From Candidatus Nitrotoga sp. MKT (GTDB taxonomy: Bacteria > Pseudomonadota > Gammaproteobacteria > Burkholderiales > Gallionellaceae), in contig QFXH01000001.1 in NCBI GenBank assembly GCA_003402345.1, forward strand, positions 478,846 through 542,845: a stretch of 64,000 nt of DNA, read 5' to 3'. This document shows positions 8,480 through 18,450 of the stretch, one piece after another. A program made the translations under genes and the position numbers. Within the stretch, counting starts at the first letter, position 1, and every line of letters begins with the position of its first letter. Below the pieces are notes generated by a model that saw only the letters and a program-made list of their open reading frames with translations, was not told where the DNA came from and ran no database searches.

Positions 8480-8530
8480 TTGATAGTGCATCCATGCTTC
8501 ATATTGGCGCGTCATCCTGAAATAACAATA

Positions 8531-9076
8531 TTATGATCTCCAGTCAGTTAACATCTTCTCCAGCCAAAAAATACCAACCATGGTTTTACTGTCATTAATT
8601 TTGCCTTGTCTTATCCAATCCAGTGCATCAGAAAGCGATAACTCAAATACTTCGAGAAACTCGCCATCGTCTAATTGCCTACCTTGGTAGGTCAGGCCTC
8701 GCGCCAGAAAATATTCCATTCGTTCATTGGCAAAACCTATACACGGCCAAGCCGTGGTCAAATGCGTCCACTGGCTGGCAATGTAGCCGGTTTCTTCCAA
8801 TAATTCGCGTTGCGCGGTAAGCAAAATATCTTCGCCATGATCAATTTTTCCGGCAGGTAGCTCAATGAATTCACGTTGCGGCGCATAACGGAATTGCCGT
8901 TCCATTAATAGGTCACCATTATCCAGAATTGCCAATATCGCCACCGCACCGGGATGGACTATATGTTCGCGCGAACCCACACTGCCATCTGGCAAGCGCA
9001 CACTGTCTTTAAACACCTTGATGAAATCACCTTCATACACAGCCATCGAATCAATACGTGTTTCTTTTAAATCCAT
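8531..9076 (-). CDS. NUDIX hydrolase, ADP-ribose pyrophosphatase type
   Basis: Cleaves nucleoside diphosphates linked to another group, most likely ADP-ribose to AMP and ribose 5-phosphate. A full Nudix box (G-x5-E-x7-RELLEETGY) spans about 76-98, preceded by VAILAI and the RQFRYAPQREFIELPAGK segment typical of the NudF/ADPRase group. The 181-aa length fits that family. It lies 48 bp downstream of the DUF255 gene in the same direction, possibly co-transcribed. Confidence 0.88.
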   Translation of the reverse strand: MDLKETRIDSMAVYEGDFIKVFKDSVRLPDGSVGSREHIVHPGAVAILAILDNGDLLMERQFRYAPQREFIELPAGKIDHGEDILLTAQRELLEETGYIASQWTHLTTAWPCIGFANERMEYFLARGLTYQGRQLDDGEFLEVFELSLSDALDWIRQGKINDSKTMVGIFWLEKMLTDWRS

Positions 9077-9124
9077 AAATACTCCTTAAAATTTTATCAA
9101 CGAATACATGCCACACGCAGATGA

Positions 9125-11197
9125 CTATGCATCCTGTGCATTAATGCTGTCTGAATCCGTTTCGCCAGACCTGCAAACGTTTATCAATTTTTGGCAGTCA
9201 TCAATTGCCGGCAAGCATTGCACCCCTTGACAGACCCAAGCGCTAACGCCTTGTGTGTAAGGCTTCATCAGCGTTTCCGGTAGTCCGACAAACTCACCCT
9301 CCAAAGCCAGAATCAAGGTATCAGGCCAATAATGTTGAGATAATTGCTGGCGCCACGCTGCGCTTGCTCCTGGAGCACTCCGCAAAATAACGATTTGCGG
9401 CGGCATAAGATATTCTTGCAAAGTCATTAAAAGGCTAGTAAAGCCCATTGGTTGTTTTGCAAAAAGCGGATAATAAAGCGTCAACGTGCGCTCGGCGGCC
9501 TCAAGATAGCGTTTCTCTCCCAAAATATGGCCGAGGCGTTGTAATGCGAGCGCTGCGATGCCATTACCAGAGGGCATCGCATTATCATGCTCTGGCTTAG
9601 GGCGATGGATGAGCTTTTCGTGGTCGTGGCTGGTAAAGAAAAACCCTCCCGCTTGCTGATCTTCGAATTGCTCCAGTAACACGTCGGCGAGCGCGCGGGC
9701 AAATTCCAAATCAACCAAACGAAACTGCGTTTGCAGCAACTCCAGCAACGCATCCAGCATGAATGCATAGTCATCCAGATAGGCATTCAGATGCGCTTTG
9801 CCGTCCTTGCTGGTAGCAAACAGTCGGCCATTTTGCCACATCGTGGCATGGATAAAATCCACCGCCCGCTGTGCTGACAATATCCACTCTGACTCACCCA
9901 GTCGCCTGCCAGCACGCGCCATGCCTTTGATCATAAGAGCGTTCCAGCTGACCAATATTTTTTCGTCACGCCCTGGGCGTACCCGATTTGCGCGCGCGGC
10001 AAACAATTTTTTTTGCGCACTGGTGAGCTGCTGCGTGATTTGCTCAAGGGGCAGATGTCGCGCTTCCGCGATGGTGGCTAGCGGCTGGGCAACGATCAAA
10101 TTCCAATGCCTATTTTCAAAATTAGGCGGATGATCCAAACCGTAGTGAGCGGCTACGATGGCATATTCTTCAACACTCAATAGGCTTGCGGCCTGCTCCG
10201 GCGTCCACACATAAAATTTGCCTTCCTCGTGTTCGGAATCCGCATCCAGGCTGGAATAATAACCGCCTTGCGGCGACTGCATCTCACGCATGACCCAACC
10301 CGAAATGCCTTGCACCACACGTTTGAATGATGCCTCGCCTGACAGCACATACGCATCTGTATAAAGCGCCAGCAGTGGGCCATTGTCATATAGCATTTTT
10401 TCAAAATGGGGAATTTCCCAACGTTCATCTACACTGTAACGGCAAAAACCGCCGCCCAGCTGATCGTAGATCCCGCCGTCTGCCATTTTTCGCAACGTGT
10501 AGAGCACCATGCGACGCGAGTCAGAGTTACCGCCGAGCATCGCATACCTTAACAAAAATTCCATTTCAGTCGGGAGCGGAAATTTAGGCGCACCGCCAAA
10601 ACCACCGTGAACGGGATCAAAAGATTGTTGCAATCCACTGAATGCATCTTCCAATGACGTTTTATTAAAACTAACCTGATTTTCTGCGCTTGGCAGACTG
10701 GTGCCGAACATTTGTATCAGCGACGCACTTTGTTTGGCAATACCCTCTTGGCGTGTGCGGTAAAGATCAGCCACGCGTTCAAGTAACGGCACAAAACCAG
10801 GCAAGTTGTAGCGCGCCTGTTTTGGAAAATAGGTGCCACCAAAAAATGGCACTTGATCAGGCGTTAAAAATAAAGTGAGCGGCCAGCCACCATTTCGCTG
10901 GGTCAGCATATTATGGGCAGCCTGATAAATATGATCCAGGTCGGGACGCTCTTCACGATCCACCTTAATGTTGATGAAATGTTGATTCATCACTGCGGCG
11001 ACATCCGCATCCTCAAACGACTCGTGTGCCATGACATGGCACCAATGGCAAGCCGAATAGCCAATGGATAGCAGGATCGGTTTATTCTGTTCACGAGCGC
11101 GCTTCAGCGCTTCCTCGCCCCACGGAAACCAATCAACTGGGTTATCGACATGCTGCTGCAAATAGGGGCTGGTCTCTTGGGCAAGGCGGTTAGGCAT
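9125..11197 (-). CDS. DUF255 thioredoxin-domain protein (YyaL/SPATA20 family)
   Basis: Large soluble protein of about 690 aa. The N-terminal thioredoxin-like domain has the conserved [17 protein letters not shown] start, [13 protein letters not shown] with a CxxC pair, and DREERPDLD. The rest resembles an alpha/alpha six-hairpin glycosidase fold ([47 protein letters not shown]). The biochemical role of the family is not established. I start it at the internal ATG (11197), whose product begins [13 protein letters not shown] like its relatives; 13 upstream codons are also open. Confidence 0.85.
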   Translation of the reverse strand: MPNRLAQETSPYLQQHVDNPVDWFPWGEEALKRAREQNKPILLSIGYSACHWCHVMAHESFEDADVAAVMNQHFINIKVDREERPDLDHIYQAAHNMLTQRNGGWPLTLFLTPDQVPFFGGTYFPKQARYNLPGFVPLLERVADLYRTRQEGIAKQSASLIQMFGTSLPSAENQVSFNKTSLEDAFSGLQQSFDPVHGGFGGAPKFPLPTEMEFLLRYAMLGGNSDSRRMVLYTLRKMADGGIYDQLGGGFCRYSVDERWEIPHFEKMLYDNGPLLALYTDAYVLSGEASFKRVVQGISGWVMREMQSPQGGYYSSLDADSEHEEGKFYVWTPEQAASLLSVEEYAIVAAHYGLDHPPNFENRHWNLIVAQPLATIAEARHLPLEQITQQLTSAQKKLFAARANRVRPGRDEKILVSWNALMIKGMARAGRRLGESEWILSAQRAVDFIHATMWQNGRLFATSKDGKAHLNAYLDDYAFMLDALLELLQTQFRLVDLEFARALADVLLEQFEDQQAGGFFFTSHDHEKLIHRPKPEHDNAMPSGNGIAALALQRLGHILGEKRYLEAAERTLTLYYPLFAKQPMGFTSLLMTLQEYLMPPQIVILRSAPGASAAWRQQLSQHYWPDTLILALEGEFVGLPETLMKPYTQGVSAWVCQGVQCLPAIDDCQKLINVCRSGETDSDSINAQDA

Positions 11198-11704
11198 ATT
11201 AGGCTCAATAAAAAATAGGTACGTGCTCGATACCAAGTTTATAGTTATACAACATTGCCGTCACTACAGGACGCCCACCGTGTTTCCACAAACGCTGACT
11301 TTACCGCCTGCAAGCGCATATTGTCTCTTGTTACGACCCAGCCCAAAGCAATGAAGCTGCGGCATTAAAAATTCCGTGCGTGCAAAATTCAAAACATCCT
11401 CTACTGAAAGTATTTTTCAACTTAAACGGATTGAACACTTCACGATATTTTATTGGATCAGCTATACTTAAAAGGTGACATTGCGCTTCTTAGAGTCCCC
11501 CCTAAAAATCGATTCACACCCAACATTGCATTAAAAATATTTATATAGATCAGACAAATGCAGTTCACTAAAATTATTCCCATGACTTACATTCCGGCAA
11601 ACTCTGAATTTTCAAAAATCCCCCCCGAATTGAAATCTATCTAATTATTTGGTGCAATTTCAGTTTGAATCCACACGTCTGCCTTTCCAAGAAGAACTCA
11701 ACAA
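11198..11704. other. Intergenic region with no clear gene
   Basis: About 500 bp between divergent genes. A TATACT -10-like box at about 11463-11468 with a poor -35 could drive the rightward PBP-like gene. Several short C-tracts are present. No coding frame with a ribosome site was found. Confidence 0.45.
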
Positions 11705-14700
11705 GTGCTTCTCAATCATCCTGGTAACCCGATCATAAAGCGCACCCTCAAATTTTTCGCCCTTGCTGTCCTTATTTTGCTTCTTATTGCACTGGCTCTT
11801 GCTGCCTTCTTTATTTATCGGGAAACAGAAACCTCCGCATACCAGGCACACCACCTGGCAAAATTGGCCAATGATCTTCGCTGGGAGGTGAAAAACGGCC
11901 CAAATGGTGGTTTACATTTACCACAGGCAGGGCCGTATGATATGCGCCTGGGGTATAGCCGGTTACCAGAACTGCTCAAAAACCTGACCGAACGCGGCTT
12001 CCATGTACATGCCCAAGCAAGAATTTCCCCACGTATGAAAGAACTCGTTGAGCGAGGATTATTCGTTCCCTACCGGGAAAAAGCACAGGCCGGTCTCAAA
12101 ATTGTCGATGGCAACGGCCAACCACTTTACCGTGCTGTTTTCCCAACCCGCATTTACGAAAGCTTTGAATCGATTCCGCCACTGGTAACTAACAGTCTGC
12201 TATTTATCGAGAATCGTGAGCTGCTGGATCCGGCCCAACCCAAAAAAAATCCGGCCATCGAGTGGACCCGGCTTGGGAAGGCTGTGCTGGACAAGACAAT
12301 TCAGTTCGTTCGCCCCGAACACGACGTACCAGGCGGTAGCACGCTTGCAACCCAAATTGAGAAATATCGGCACTCTCCCCACGGGATGACCCTCAGCCCC
12401 AATGACAAAATGCAGCAGATCGCATCCGCCTCCGTGCGCGCTTATCTGAATGGGGAGGACACAATGCCTGCCCGCAAACGTATCGTAGTAGACTATCTTA
12501 ATACGGTTCCACTTGCCGCCGCTTCGGGCTTCGGGGAAGCTAATGGGCTGGGAGACGGGTTGTGGGCATGGTACGGCCTGGATTTCGAACAGACCAATCG
12601 TATCCTGAAAGCTTGGTCTGCAAACGGCGCGGATCTCGCCGAAACGGCGCGTTACTATAAACATGTACTAAGTCTCATGATCGCCCAGCGCAGACCTTCC
12701 GGTTATTTAATTAGCGACCGCAAAGCGCTGAATGAGCTTACCAATAGCCACCTTCGTCTGCTGGCCCAGGCTGGCATAGTATCGCCCAGTCTTAAAGAAG
12801 CCGCGCTAAGAGTACCGCTTAGCTTCCTGAATGCCGCCGCACCGGAGGAAAACAAGAATTTCTCTGCCTCAAAAGCTGCTAATGCGGTGCGCATACGTCT
12901 TGCGTCCCAAATGGGGCTACAACGTTTGTATGAGCTGGACCGTTTGGATCTATCGGTGCAAAGCACGCTCGACGGCGAATTGCAAAAAAAGACCACCGAT
13001 ATCTTACGTCAACTCAAAAACCCAGAATATGCGCGCGCGGCGGGACTCTATGGAAATCGCCTGCTGGGCGAAGCGGATCCAGGCAAAATCATCTACAGCT
13101 TTACACTTTCAGAGTTGACGCCACAGGGTGCTAAATTTCGAATTCAGGCTGACAATTTCGATCAACCCTTAGATATCAATAAAGGCACTAAGCTAGATCT
13201 CGGATCCACAGCAAAACTAAGGACGTTGGTGACATATCTTGAAATTATCGAAGCATTACATCAAAAATACGCCGCACTCGAGCCGGAGACGCTACATAAA
13301 GAAGTCAGTGACCCTAACGACGTACTCAGTCGCTGGGCAATCGAATATCTACTGCAAAGTACAGATAAAAGTTTGGCGGCCATGCTGGGAGCCGCCCTGG
13401 AGCGCAAATATTCCGCTAACCCTAATGAACAGTTCTTTACCGGTGGCGGAGCGCATTATTTTCAAAATTTCAAAGATGAAGACGACAGCAAGATATTGAG
13501 TGTGCGCGAAGCGACGCTCAATTCCGTCAACCTCGTTTACATCCGCCTTATGCGCGACATCGTGCGCTACCATATGCTTAATATCAAGGGGTCGTCTGCC
13601 AAGATACTCAAGGACGCTGACCATCCTGATCGCGAGACATACCTCAGACGATTTGCGGACAAGGAAGGCACGGAGTTCATCAACCGCTTTTATCTTAAAT
13701 ACAAAAATAAAACGGCAAGTGAGATTGATGAGATATTCTTTTCCAGCTTCCGGCACACGCCGCACCGGCTTGCGGCCGCTTACCGCTATGTTCATCCTGA
13801 AGCTACGCTCGCCCAATTCAGTCAATTCATGACATCACGCCTTCCTGGCCTTCAAGACTCGGACAATCGCGTTCTCCATGACCAGTATCAGCGCTATGCG
13901 CCAGGCAAATATTCACTGGCGGACCAAGGTTATATCGTAGCCGCACACCCCTTGGAATTATGGCTGGTACATTATTTAAGTAGCCACCCGAATGCGAAGT
14001 ATAGGGACGTAATCAAAGCCAGCGGTGAAGAGCGTGTGGCTGTCTATCGCTGGTTATTCAAGACCATCCACAAAAATGCACAGGACATCCGAATCCGCAG
14101 CTTGCTGGAACTGGAAGCTTTTCTGGAGATTCATCGCAGTTGGAAACGCCTCGGCTATTCTTTTGATGCACTTGTACCATCGCTGGCCACGGCTATAGGC
14201 AGCTCGGCTGACCGCCCTGCCGCACTCGCCGAACTGATGGGCATTATCTTGAACAATGGTGTTAGGGTTCCCACGATGCTTATTGAACGTCTGCACTTTG
14301 CGGCGGGCACTCCCTTTGAAACCATTATGGAACGCACCCTTGACCAAGGCGAAAAAATGTTTTCACCCGATTTGGCGGCTGCGGTACGTGACGTATTAAC
14401 CGGAGTAGTAGAAAAAGGCACAGCTTCGCGACTCGCCCACGCCATAACAAAAGAGGACGGCACCTGGATTCCGATAGGCGGCAAGACTGGAACCGGCGAT
14501 CATCGTTATGTCACATTTTCTTCGGCAGGTGTCATCAAAGAATCCCATACGGTAAATCGCTCCGCCACTTTTGTGTTCTTCATCGGGGATCGATTCTTCG
14601 GAACACTGACCGCATTTGTGCCAGGTGCTGACGCGGCTGACTATCAGTTTACTTCAGCACTCTCTACGCAAGTTTTGAAGTACCTCTTGCCCACGTTAAA

Positions 14701-14845
14701 ACCACTCATCGATAAGGCCCAACCTCTACCCGAACCAGTTTCATTGAAACCCATCTCAAAGCACCGCTCGCCAAAAGAAGAAGGGAGGGATGAAGCAATA
14801 AATTCCAGCCAACAACCCGCTCCAATAGAAGATGGACTACCTTGA
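11705..14845 (+). CDS. Very large class A penicillin-binding-protein-like enzyme
   Basis: 1046-aa bitopic membrane protein with a GTG start and a signal anchor at about 12-38. A glycosyltransferase-51-like region follows: ENREL near 168 in place of the usual EDRRF, GGSTLATQIEKY near 209, and DYLNTVPLA near 262 where families usually have E-x-YLN. The transpeptidase-like half has a candidate STAK (about 500), SVN (about 608) and KTGTGD (about 925). Peptidoglycan polymerisation and crosslinking are the expected roles. The GT motifs are divergent, and there are long insertions between the transpeptidase motifs, so one activity may be lost. The C-terminus is a Pro-rich tail. Confidence 0.75.
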   Translation: MLLNHPGNPIIKRTLKFFALAVLILLLIALALAAFFIYRETETSAYQAHHLAKLANDLRWEVKNGPNGGLHLPQAGPYDMRLGYSRLPELLKNLTERGFHVHAQARISPRMKELVERGLFVPYREKAQAGLKIVDGNGQPLYRAVFPTRIYESFESIPPLVTNSLLFIENRELLDPAQPKKNPAIEWTRLGKAVLDKTIQFVRPEHDVPGGSTLATQIEKYRHSPHGMTLSPNDKMQQIASASVRAYLNGEDTMPARKRIVVDYLNTVPLAAASGFGEANGLGDGLWAWYGLDFEQTNRILKAWSANGADLAETARYYKHVLSLMIAQRRPSGYLISDRKALNELTNSHLRLLAQAGIVSPSLKEAALRVPLSFLNAAAPEENKNFSASKAANAVRIRLASQMGLQRLYELDRLDLSVQSTLDGELQKKTTDILRQLKNPEYARAAGLYGNRLLGEADPGKIIYSFTLSELTPQGAKFRIQADNFDQPLDINKGTKLDLGSTAKLRTLVTYLEIIEALHQKYAALEPETLHKEVSDPNDVLSRWAIEYLLQSTDKSLAAMLGAALERKYSANPNEQFFTGGGAHYFQNFKDEDDSKILSVREATLNSVNLVYIRLMRDIVRYHMLNIKGSSAKILKDADHPDRETYLRRFADKEGTEFINRFYLKYKNKTASEIDEIFFSSFRHTPHRLAAAYRYVHPEATLAQFSQFMTSRLPGLQDSDNRVLHDQYQRYAPGKYSLADQGYIVAAHPLELWLVHYLSSHPNAKYRDVIKASGEERVAVYRWLFKTIHKNAQDIRIRSLLELEAFLEIHRSWKRLGYSFDALVPSLATAIGSSADRPAALAELMGIILNNGVRVPTMLIERLHFAAGTPFETIMERTLDQGEKMFSPDLAAAVRDVLTGVVEKGTASRLAHAITKEDGTWIPIGGKTGTGDHRYVTFSSAGVIKESHTVNRSATFVFFIGDRFFGTLTAFVPGADAADYQFTSALSTQVLKYLLPTLKPLIDKAQPLPEPVSLKPISKHRSPKEEGRDEAINSSQQPAPIEDGLP

Positions 14846-15022
14846 TGGGCAAGATTTTTCCGCCATTAATTTACACTTCCTGCCCGTACCGATAAGTAAA
14901 ATGGGGATTAAAATAAACATCCAAGTTAAGCTTGGATAAATGCAACGCTGAAGTGCAACCGTTATAAGTAAATGTAGATGCAAAAACTATACAAATAATT
15001 GATAAAACTTAAGGAGGCTTCC

Positions 15023-15559
15023 ATGAATCACCGGGCTTTTCTTTTTTTGCTGCCAATTGTTGTTGCTGGTTGTGCCACCGTCCCCAAACCGCTGACAGGC
15101 GGTCCGTTTTCTGAAGTAATACCAAGCGCGGCTCAAAACGATCATTTTGTGGGTCAGCGTATACGTTGGGGGGGCAATATTGCGAACGCGGAGCCAGGAA
15201 AAAACGAAACGTGTTTTGAAATAGTTAGCCATCCATTGGACAGTAATGCAAAACCTTTGGAAACGGATATCACATGGGGTCGCTTCATTGCCTGCGCGCC
15301 TGATTTTTACGACCCCGAAGTGTACGCAAAAGGCCGCGAGGTGACGGTCATTGGCAATATTCAAGGTACTATCGTGCGCAAGCTTGGCGAATTCGAATAT
15401 CGCTATCCCCAGATCAACGCCGAAACTGTCTATTTATGGCCGAAGTTAATTCCCTATCCATATTATGGGTCACAGTACCCTTACTATAATGGTTACTACG
15501 GGCCTTACTGGAACAGTCCTTGGAGTCCATGGCACCGCCGGTTTGGTATGCCTTACTAG
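15023..15559 (+). CDS. Slp-family outer membrane lipoprotein
   Basis: 178 aa from an ATG preceded by AAGGAGG at 15011-15017; an upstream in-frame ATG lacks a site. The signal peptide ends in a lipobox VVAGC, so the mature protein begins at Cys and is lipidated. FVGQRIRWGGNIAN and ITWGRFIACAPDFYDPEVYAKGREVTVIGNI match the Slp family (starvation-inducible lipoproteins). The C-terminus is rich in Tyr, Pro and Trp. The family's function is not well defined. Confidence 0.85.
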   Translation: MNHRAFLFLLPIVVAGCATVPKPLTGGPFSEVIPSAAQNDHFVGQRIRWGGNIANAEPGKNETCFEIVSHPLDSNAKPLETDITWGRFIACAPDFYDPEVYAKGREVTVIGNIQGTIVRKLGEFEYRYPQINAETVYLWPKLIPYPYYGSQYPYYNGYYGPYWNSPWSPWHRRFGMPY

Positions 15560-15633
15560 TTAAAAAAACATGGCGTCACGAATGCCTAAGTAGTTTTTCG
15601 GAAGAAAACACAAGCTTTGACGGTAAAGCCAAA

Positions 15634-15659
15634 AATATCCATCAGCCTGATGGAATATT
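15634..15659. repeat. 26-bp near-perfect inverted repeat
   Basis: AATATCCATCAG and CTGATGGAATATT surround a single C, with one unpaired A. It lies 75 bp after the lipoprotein gene and about 155 bp before the next gene. No T-tract follows, so it could be a regulator site rather than a terminator. Confidence 0.5.
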
Positions 15660-15813
15660 GATCACAAACTATGGCCATTGAAATGCATGATTGCCATTAT
15701 CAGCGTTATCAAAAAAAATTTAAACTTTAAAAACCCCAAACCGATAATCAGTTCGTGGATCTCGAACTTGAATCCACTTAAGAACTTAGACCATTGAGAT
15801 GCGAGGATCGTGT

Positions 15814-16179
15814 ATGGACAGCAAAATTACATTTATCAAAACCAGTAAGGGTCAGGACGAAAGTAATAGGATTACTAGCTACTTATCCGGTGACATCAAG
15901 CGTGCTTTCTGTTTAATTGATAACAAGTCCACTGTGAAAGAACTGATGAAACGGGCTGCGCCCAGCTTACGTAAATCGCTTGAATATATGCTGCAGGAAC
16001 TGATCAATGAAGGTTTTATTCAAGATAAAGACAAGGTGAATTACGTTACTAATATTGCGATTCCACGCGACAGACGTGTGAATAGCGGTGACAAGGTTTA
16101 TCTTGGCCGAGAAAGGCGTAAAGCGACACCCTTACGGCCTGAATGTCAGATAGGCTCACAAAAAATACGGTCAATTTGA
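15814..16179 (+). CDS. Hypothetical protein, small helix-turn-helix-like domain
   Basis: 121 aa from an ATG with GCGAGGA six bases upstream. A helical N-terminal region (IDNKSTVKELMKRAAPSLRKSLEYMLQELINEGFIQ, split by turns) looks like a winged-helix or DprA-type wH domain. It is followed by a basic, probably disordered tail. The opening FIKTSKGQDE resembles N-termini of several betaproteobacterial proteins of unknown function in which the phrase KTxKG precedes a wH domain. A regulatory role is plausible but unproven. Confidence 0.6.
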   Translation: MDSKITFIKTSKGQDESNRITSYLSGDIKRAFCLIDNKSTVKELMKRAAPSLRKSLEYMLQELINEGFIQDKDKVNYVTNIAIPRDRRVNSGDKVYLGRERRKATPLRPECQIGSQKIRSI

Positions 16180-16451
16180 TTAATACAACTGAACCATTAT
16201 GAATACCGACCGAATCGAATTTTAATATTTACAAACCCATTAAACCCATATATTGAAAAATCCAGAGACGGTATTCGCAATATAAAACAAATTTTTTATC
16301 TTGATTGTCAGCTATGCGCTGCGTTTGCTGTCGTTCAGGTTTCGCGAGTCAATTTCAGCAACCGGCCAAGAACTTTTTAACCTCAGGCGAGAACTGCATG
16401 TACTCCTGCTGCTCGCGCTGAGCCGTTCAATCGCAATAGAAAGAAATCAAC

Positions 16452-17018
16452 ATGTCTATGATTATTTTCGTCGGTATCATTGCCATAGTATTGTTCTATG
16501 GCATCACTTTGTATAACCACTTAGTAAATGTCAAAAATGCTGTTGCCAAGGCTTGGGCCAACATCGCCGTATTGCTGAAACAGCGCCATGATGAGCTGCC
16601 AAAACTAGTTGAAGTTTGCAAACAATATAAACAATTCGAGCAATCCACCCTACAAAAAGTTATTGAGGCGCGTTCACAGGTGCAGTCTGCAGGGGACAGT
16701 CAAGACATGGACGCCCTCGGACAGGCGGAAGGGATGCTGCGCGCTGGACTAGGTAGAATCTTCGCCCTTGCCGAAGCTTACCCGGAGCTGAAAGCTAATG
16801 AAAGTTTCATGCAGCTGCAGAACCGTATCAGCACACTTGAAAATGGAATCGCTGACCGCCGTGAATTTTATAACGACGCAGTGAACATCAATAATGTACA
16901 AATTGAAATCTTTCCCGCCAATATCCTCGCGAAGATGTTCGGCTTTGATGAAAAACCCTTGCTGGAATTCTCCGCAGAAGAAAAAATGGATGTAAATCTC
17001 CAACAATTATTTAACTAG
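16452..17018 (+). CDS. lemA: LemA family membrane protein
   Basis: 188 aa with an N-terminal membrane helix (IIFVGIIAIVLFYGITLY), then the LemA signature YNHLVNVKNAVAKAWANIAVLLKQRHDELPKLVE split over about 20-55. Coiled-coil helices follow, with YPELKANESFMQLQNRISTLENGIADRREFYNDAV near 110-150. The LemA fold is a helical bundle on the outer face of the inner membrane; its role is not settled. The GIDE-type gene starts 111 bp downstream, a common pairing. Confidence 0.93.
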   Translation: MSMIIFVGIIAIVLFYGITLYNHLVNVKNAVAKAWANIAVLLKQRHDELPKLVEVCKQYKQFEQSTLQKVIEARSQVQSAGDSQDMDALGQAEGMLRAGLGRIFALAEAYPELKANESFMQLQNRISTLENGIADRREFYNDAVNINNVQIEIFPANILAKMFGFDEKPLLEFSAEEKMDVNLQQLFN

Positions 17019-17129
17019 CGACCACGGCAAATATATCTTGCCTGTCAATAAATTACCCATGCCTGCTTTTTATTACCTCTGGCTGGTAAGGCCCGTGCGA
17101 ATCGTTGTGCCATTTTCACGATAGTCCCC

Positions 17130-18029
17130 ATGCTGGATTGGCTACGGCGTAAATATGCGCAACTCATTACCTCAGGTGCTCAACTGTCGTTGCTGTTTGT
17201 CGGCATTAGCCTGCATTCCCGTAACGGCTGGTTGTCTTGCCTGACTGCAATTGCCTTAATTAGCTTTTATGCATGGATATCTTCGCTATATAGGCTGCGT
17301 ACCTTAAACAACACACCTACATCAAAGATTGCTTCTGCCGCGCAAGGTCATGTTGAACTAGTGGGAAGTGGCCAACCATTCTGTGATCCCCCCTTGTTCA
17401 GTACATTAAGACAACTGCCTTGCTTATGGTGTCGTTATAAAATCGAACAGCAAGAAAAAAATGGATGGAAAATAATAGAAAGTGGTGAAACTGACGACTC
17501 TTTCATACTGCGCGACAGCACTGGTGAATGCGTGGTTGACCCGGAAAATGCAGAAATCATCACTCAGGATTATGACCAGTGGCAAGCGGATGGCTGCCGT
17601 TACACTGAGTGGAAATTGATCAAAGGTGAAACCCTCTACGTCATCGGGCGGTTTCGTACGCTAGGTGGCAGCAATCAAGAATTTGACACGCGCGCTGAGT
17701 TGAGCGCATTGCTGACTGAATGGAAGAAAAACATGCCCACGCTACTTGCACGCTTTGATCTAAACAAAGATGGGGAGCTAAGTGTAGAAGAATGGGAGCT
17801 AGCCAGACAAGCGGCCAAACGGGAAGTGGAAAAAATGATGATGGATGTTCTGGCACAACCCAATACAAATATTATCAGTCGGTCTTCCGATGGCCAGCTT
17901 TTTCTTATTAGCAACCTTCCATCTAATAGATTGTCACGCCGCTACTTACTCTGGGCCTGGGGGCATCTCCTGATTTTCTTTGGATCATTAGGTGGACTAG
18001 GGTGGGTGATGCAGCATGTTAATTTGTAA
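17130..18029 (+). CDS. GIDE-type membrane protein with an EF-hand
   Basis: 299 aa. Two N-terminal hydrophobic stretches (about 15-55) precede a GIDE-like domain (about 65-190: AAQGHVELVGSGQPF, LPCLWCRYKIEQ, GECVVDPENAEI, ETLYVIGRF). A single EF-hand, FDLNKDGELSVEEWE, lies near 210, with a C-terminal membrane helix near 275-295. In bacteria this family lacks the eukaryotic RING finger and is often encoded beside lemA, as here. The EF-hand suggests calcium sensing. Function is unknown. Confidence 0.82.
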   Translation: MLDWLRRKYAQLITSGAQLSLLFVGISLHSRNGWLSCLTAIALISFYAWISSLYRLRTLNNTPTSKIASAAQGHVELVGSGQPFCDPPLFSTLRQLPCLWCRYKIEQQEKNGWKIIESGETDDSFILRDSTGECVVDPENAEIITQDYDQWQADGCRYTEWKLIKGETLYVIGRFRTLGGSNQEFDTRAELSALLTEWKKNMPTLLARFDLNKDGELSVEEWELARQAAKREVEKMMMDVLAQPNTNIISRSSDGQLFLISNLPSNRLSRRYLLWAWGHLLIFFGSLGGLGWVMQHVNL

Positions 18030-18081
18030 AACAAATAAATCGACCTGTCCCGGGTCGTCGCCTGCTAGTGGCAGACAGCCA

Positions 18082-18450
18082 TCATGGTTTTCCAGAAGCC
18101 AATATCCCGATCCGGTATTTGACCAGTAATTCGTCAGCATAGGGGGAGTGCGGACGCCCTTTGGTCTTAGTGTTATAAGCTTCAGTCGCTTCCTTGCCAC
18201 ACCAGGGCGGAAGGATATCCGGCTGCGATGGATGTTCGGGCACATAGGCGCTTAAATCATAGACATTACCGCGAATGGCCACCCAGCAATTTTCTGGTGC
18301 TGTATGTTTGGCTAATTCAGTCGGTGAAATCGATTTGTCAATAGCGATAGCGGCGCTTTTCTCAGCCGGTGGCAACCACAGGCTCCCGGCCCAGAAAGCG
18401 GTCACCAGCAGCCAAAAAATAATCGTAGCGGATAAGTAGAGTCGGCGCAT
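18082..18450 (-). CDS. Cytochrome b5-like haem-binding protein
   Basis: 122 aa with an N-terminal membrane helix (about 8-28), probably a signal anchor, and a cytochrome b5-like domain. VAIRGNVYDLSAYVPEHP gives the first haem His, in a HPSQPDILPPW variant of the usual HPGG; the second His is in KGRPHSPYADELL. Its ATG overlaps the stop of the flavocytochrome reductase by one base (TAATG), so translation is coupled. It could shuttle electrons to or from the reductase. Confidence 0.82.
   Translation of the reverse strand: MRRLYLSATIIFWLLVTAFWAGSLWLPPAEKSAAIAIDKSISPTELAKHTAPENCWVAIRGNVYDLSAYVPEHPSQPDILPPWCGKEATEAYNTKTKGRPHSPYADELLVKYRIGILASGKP

Noticed and set aside
8474..8490. Second full NtrC site overlapping the first
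   Set aside because: Half-sites are not in the inverted arrangement of the consensus; at best a weak site.
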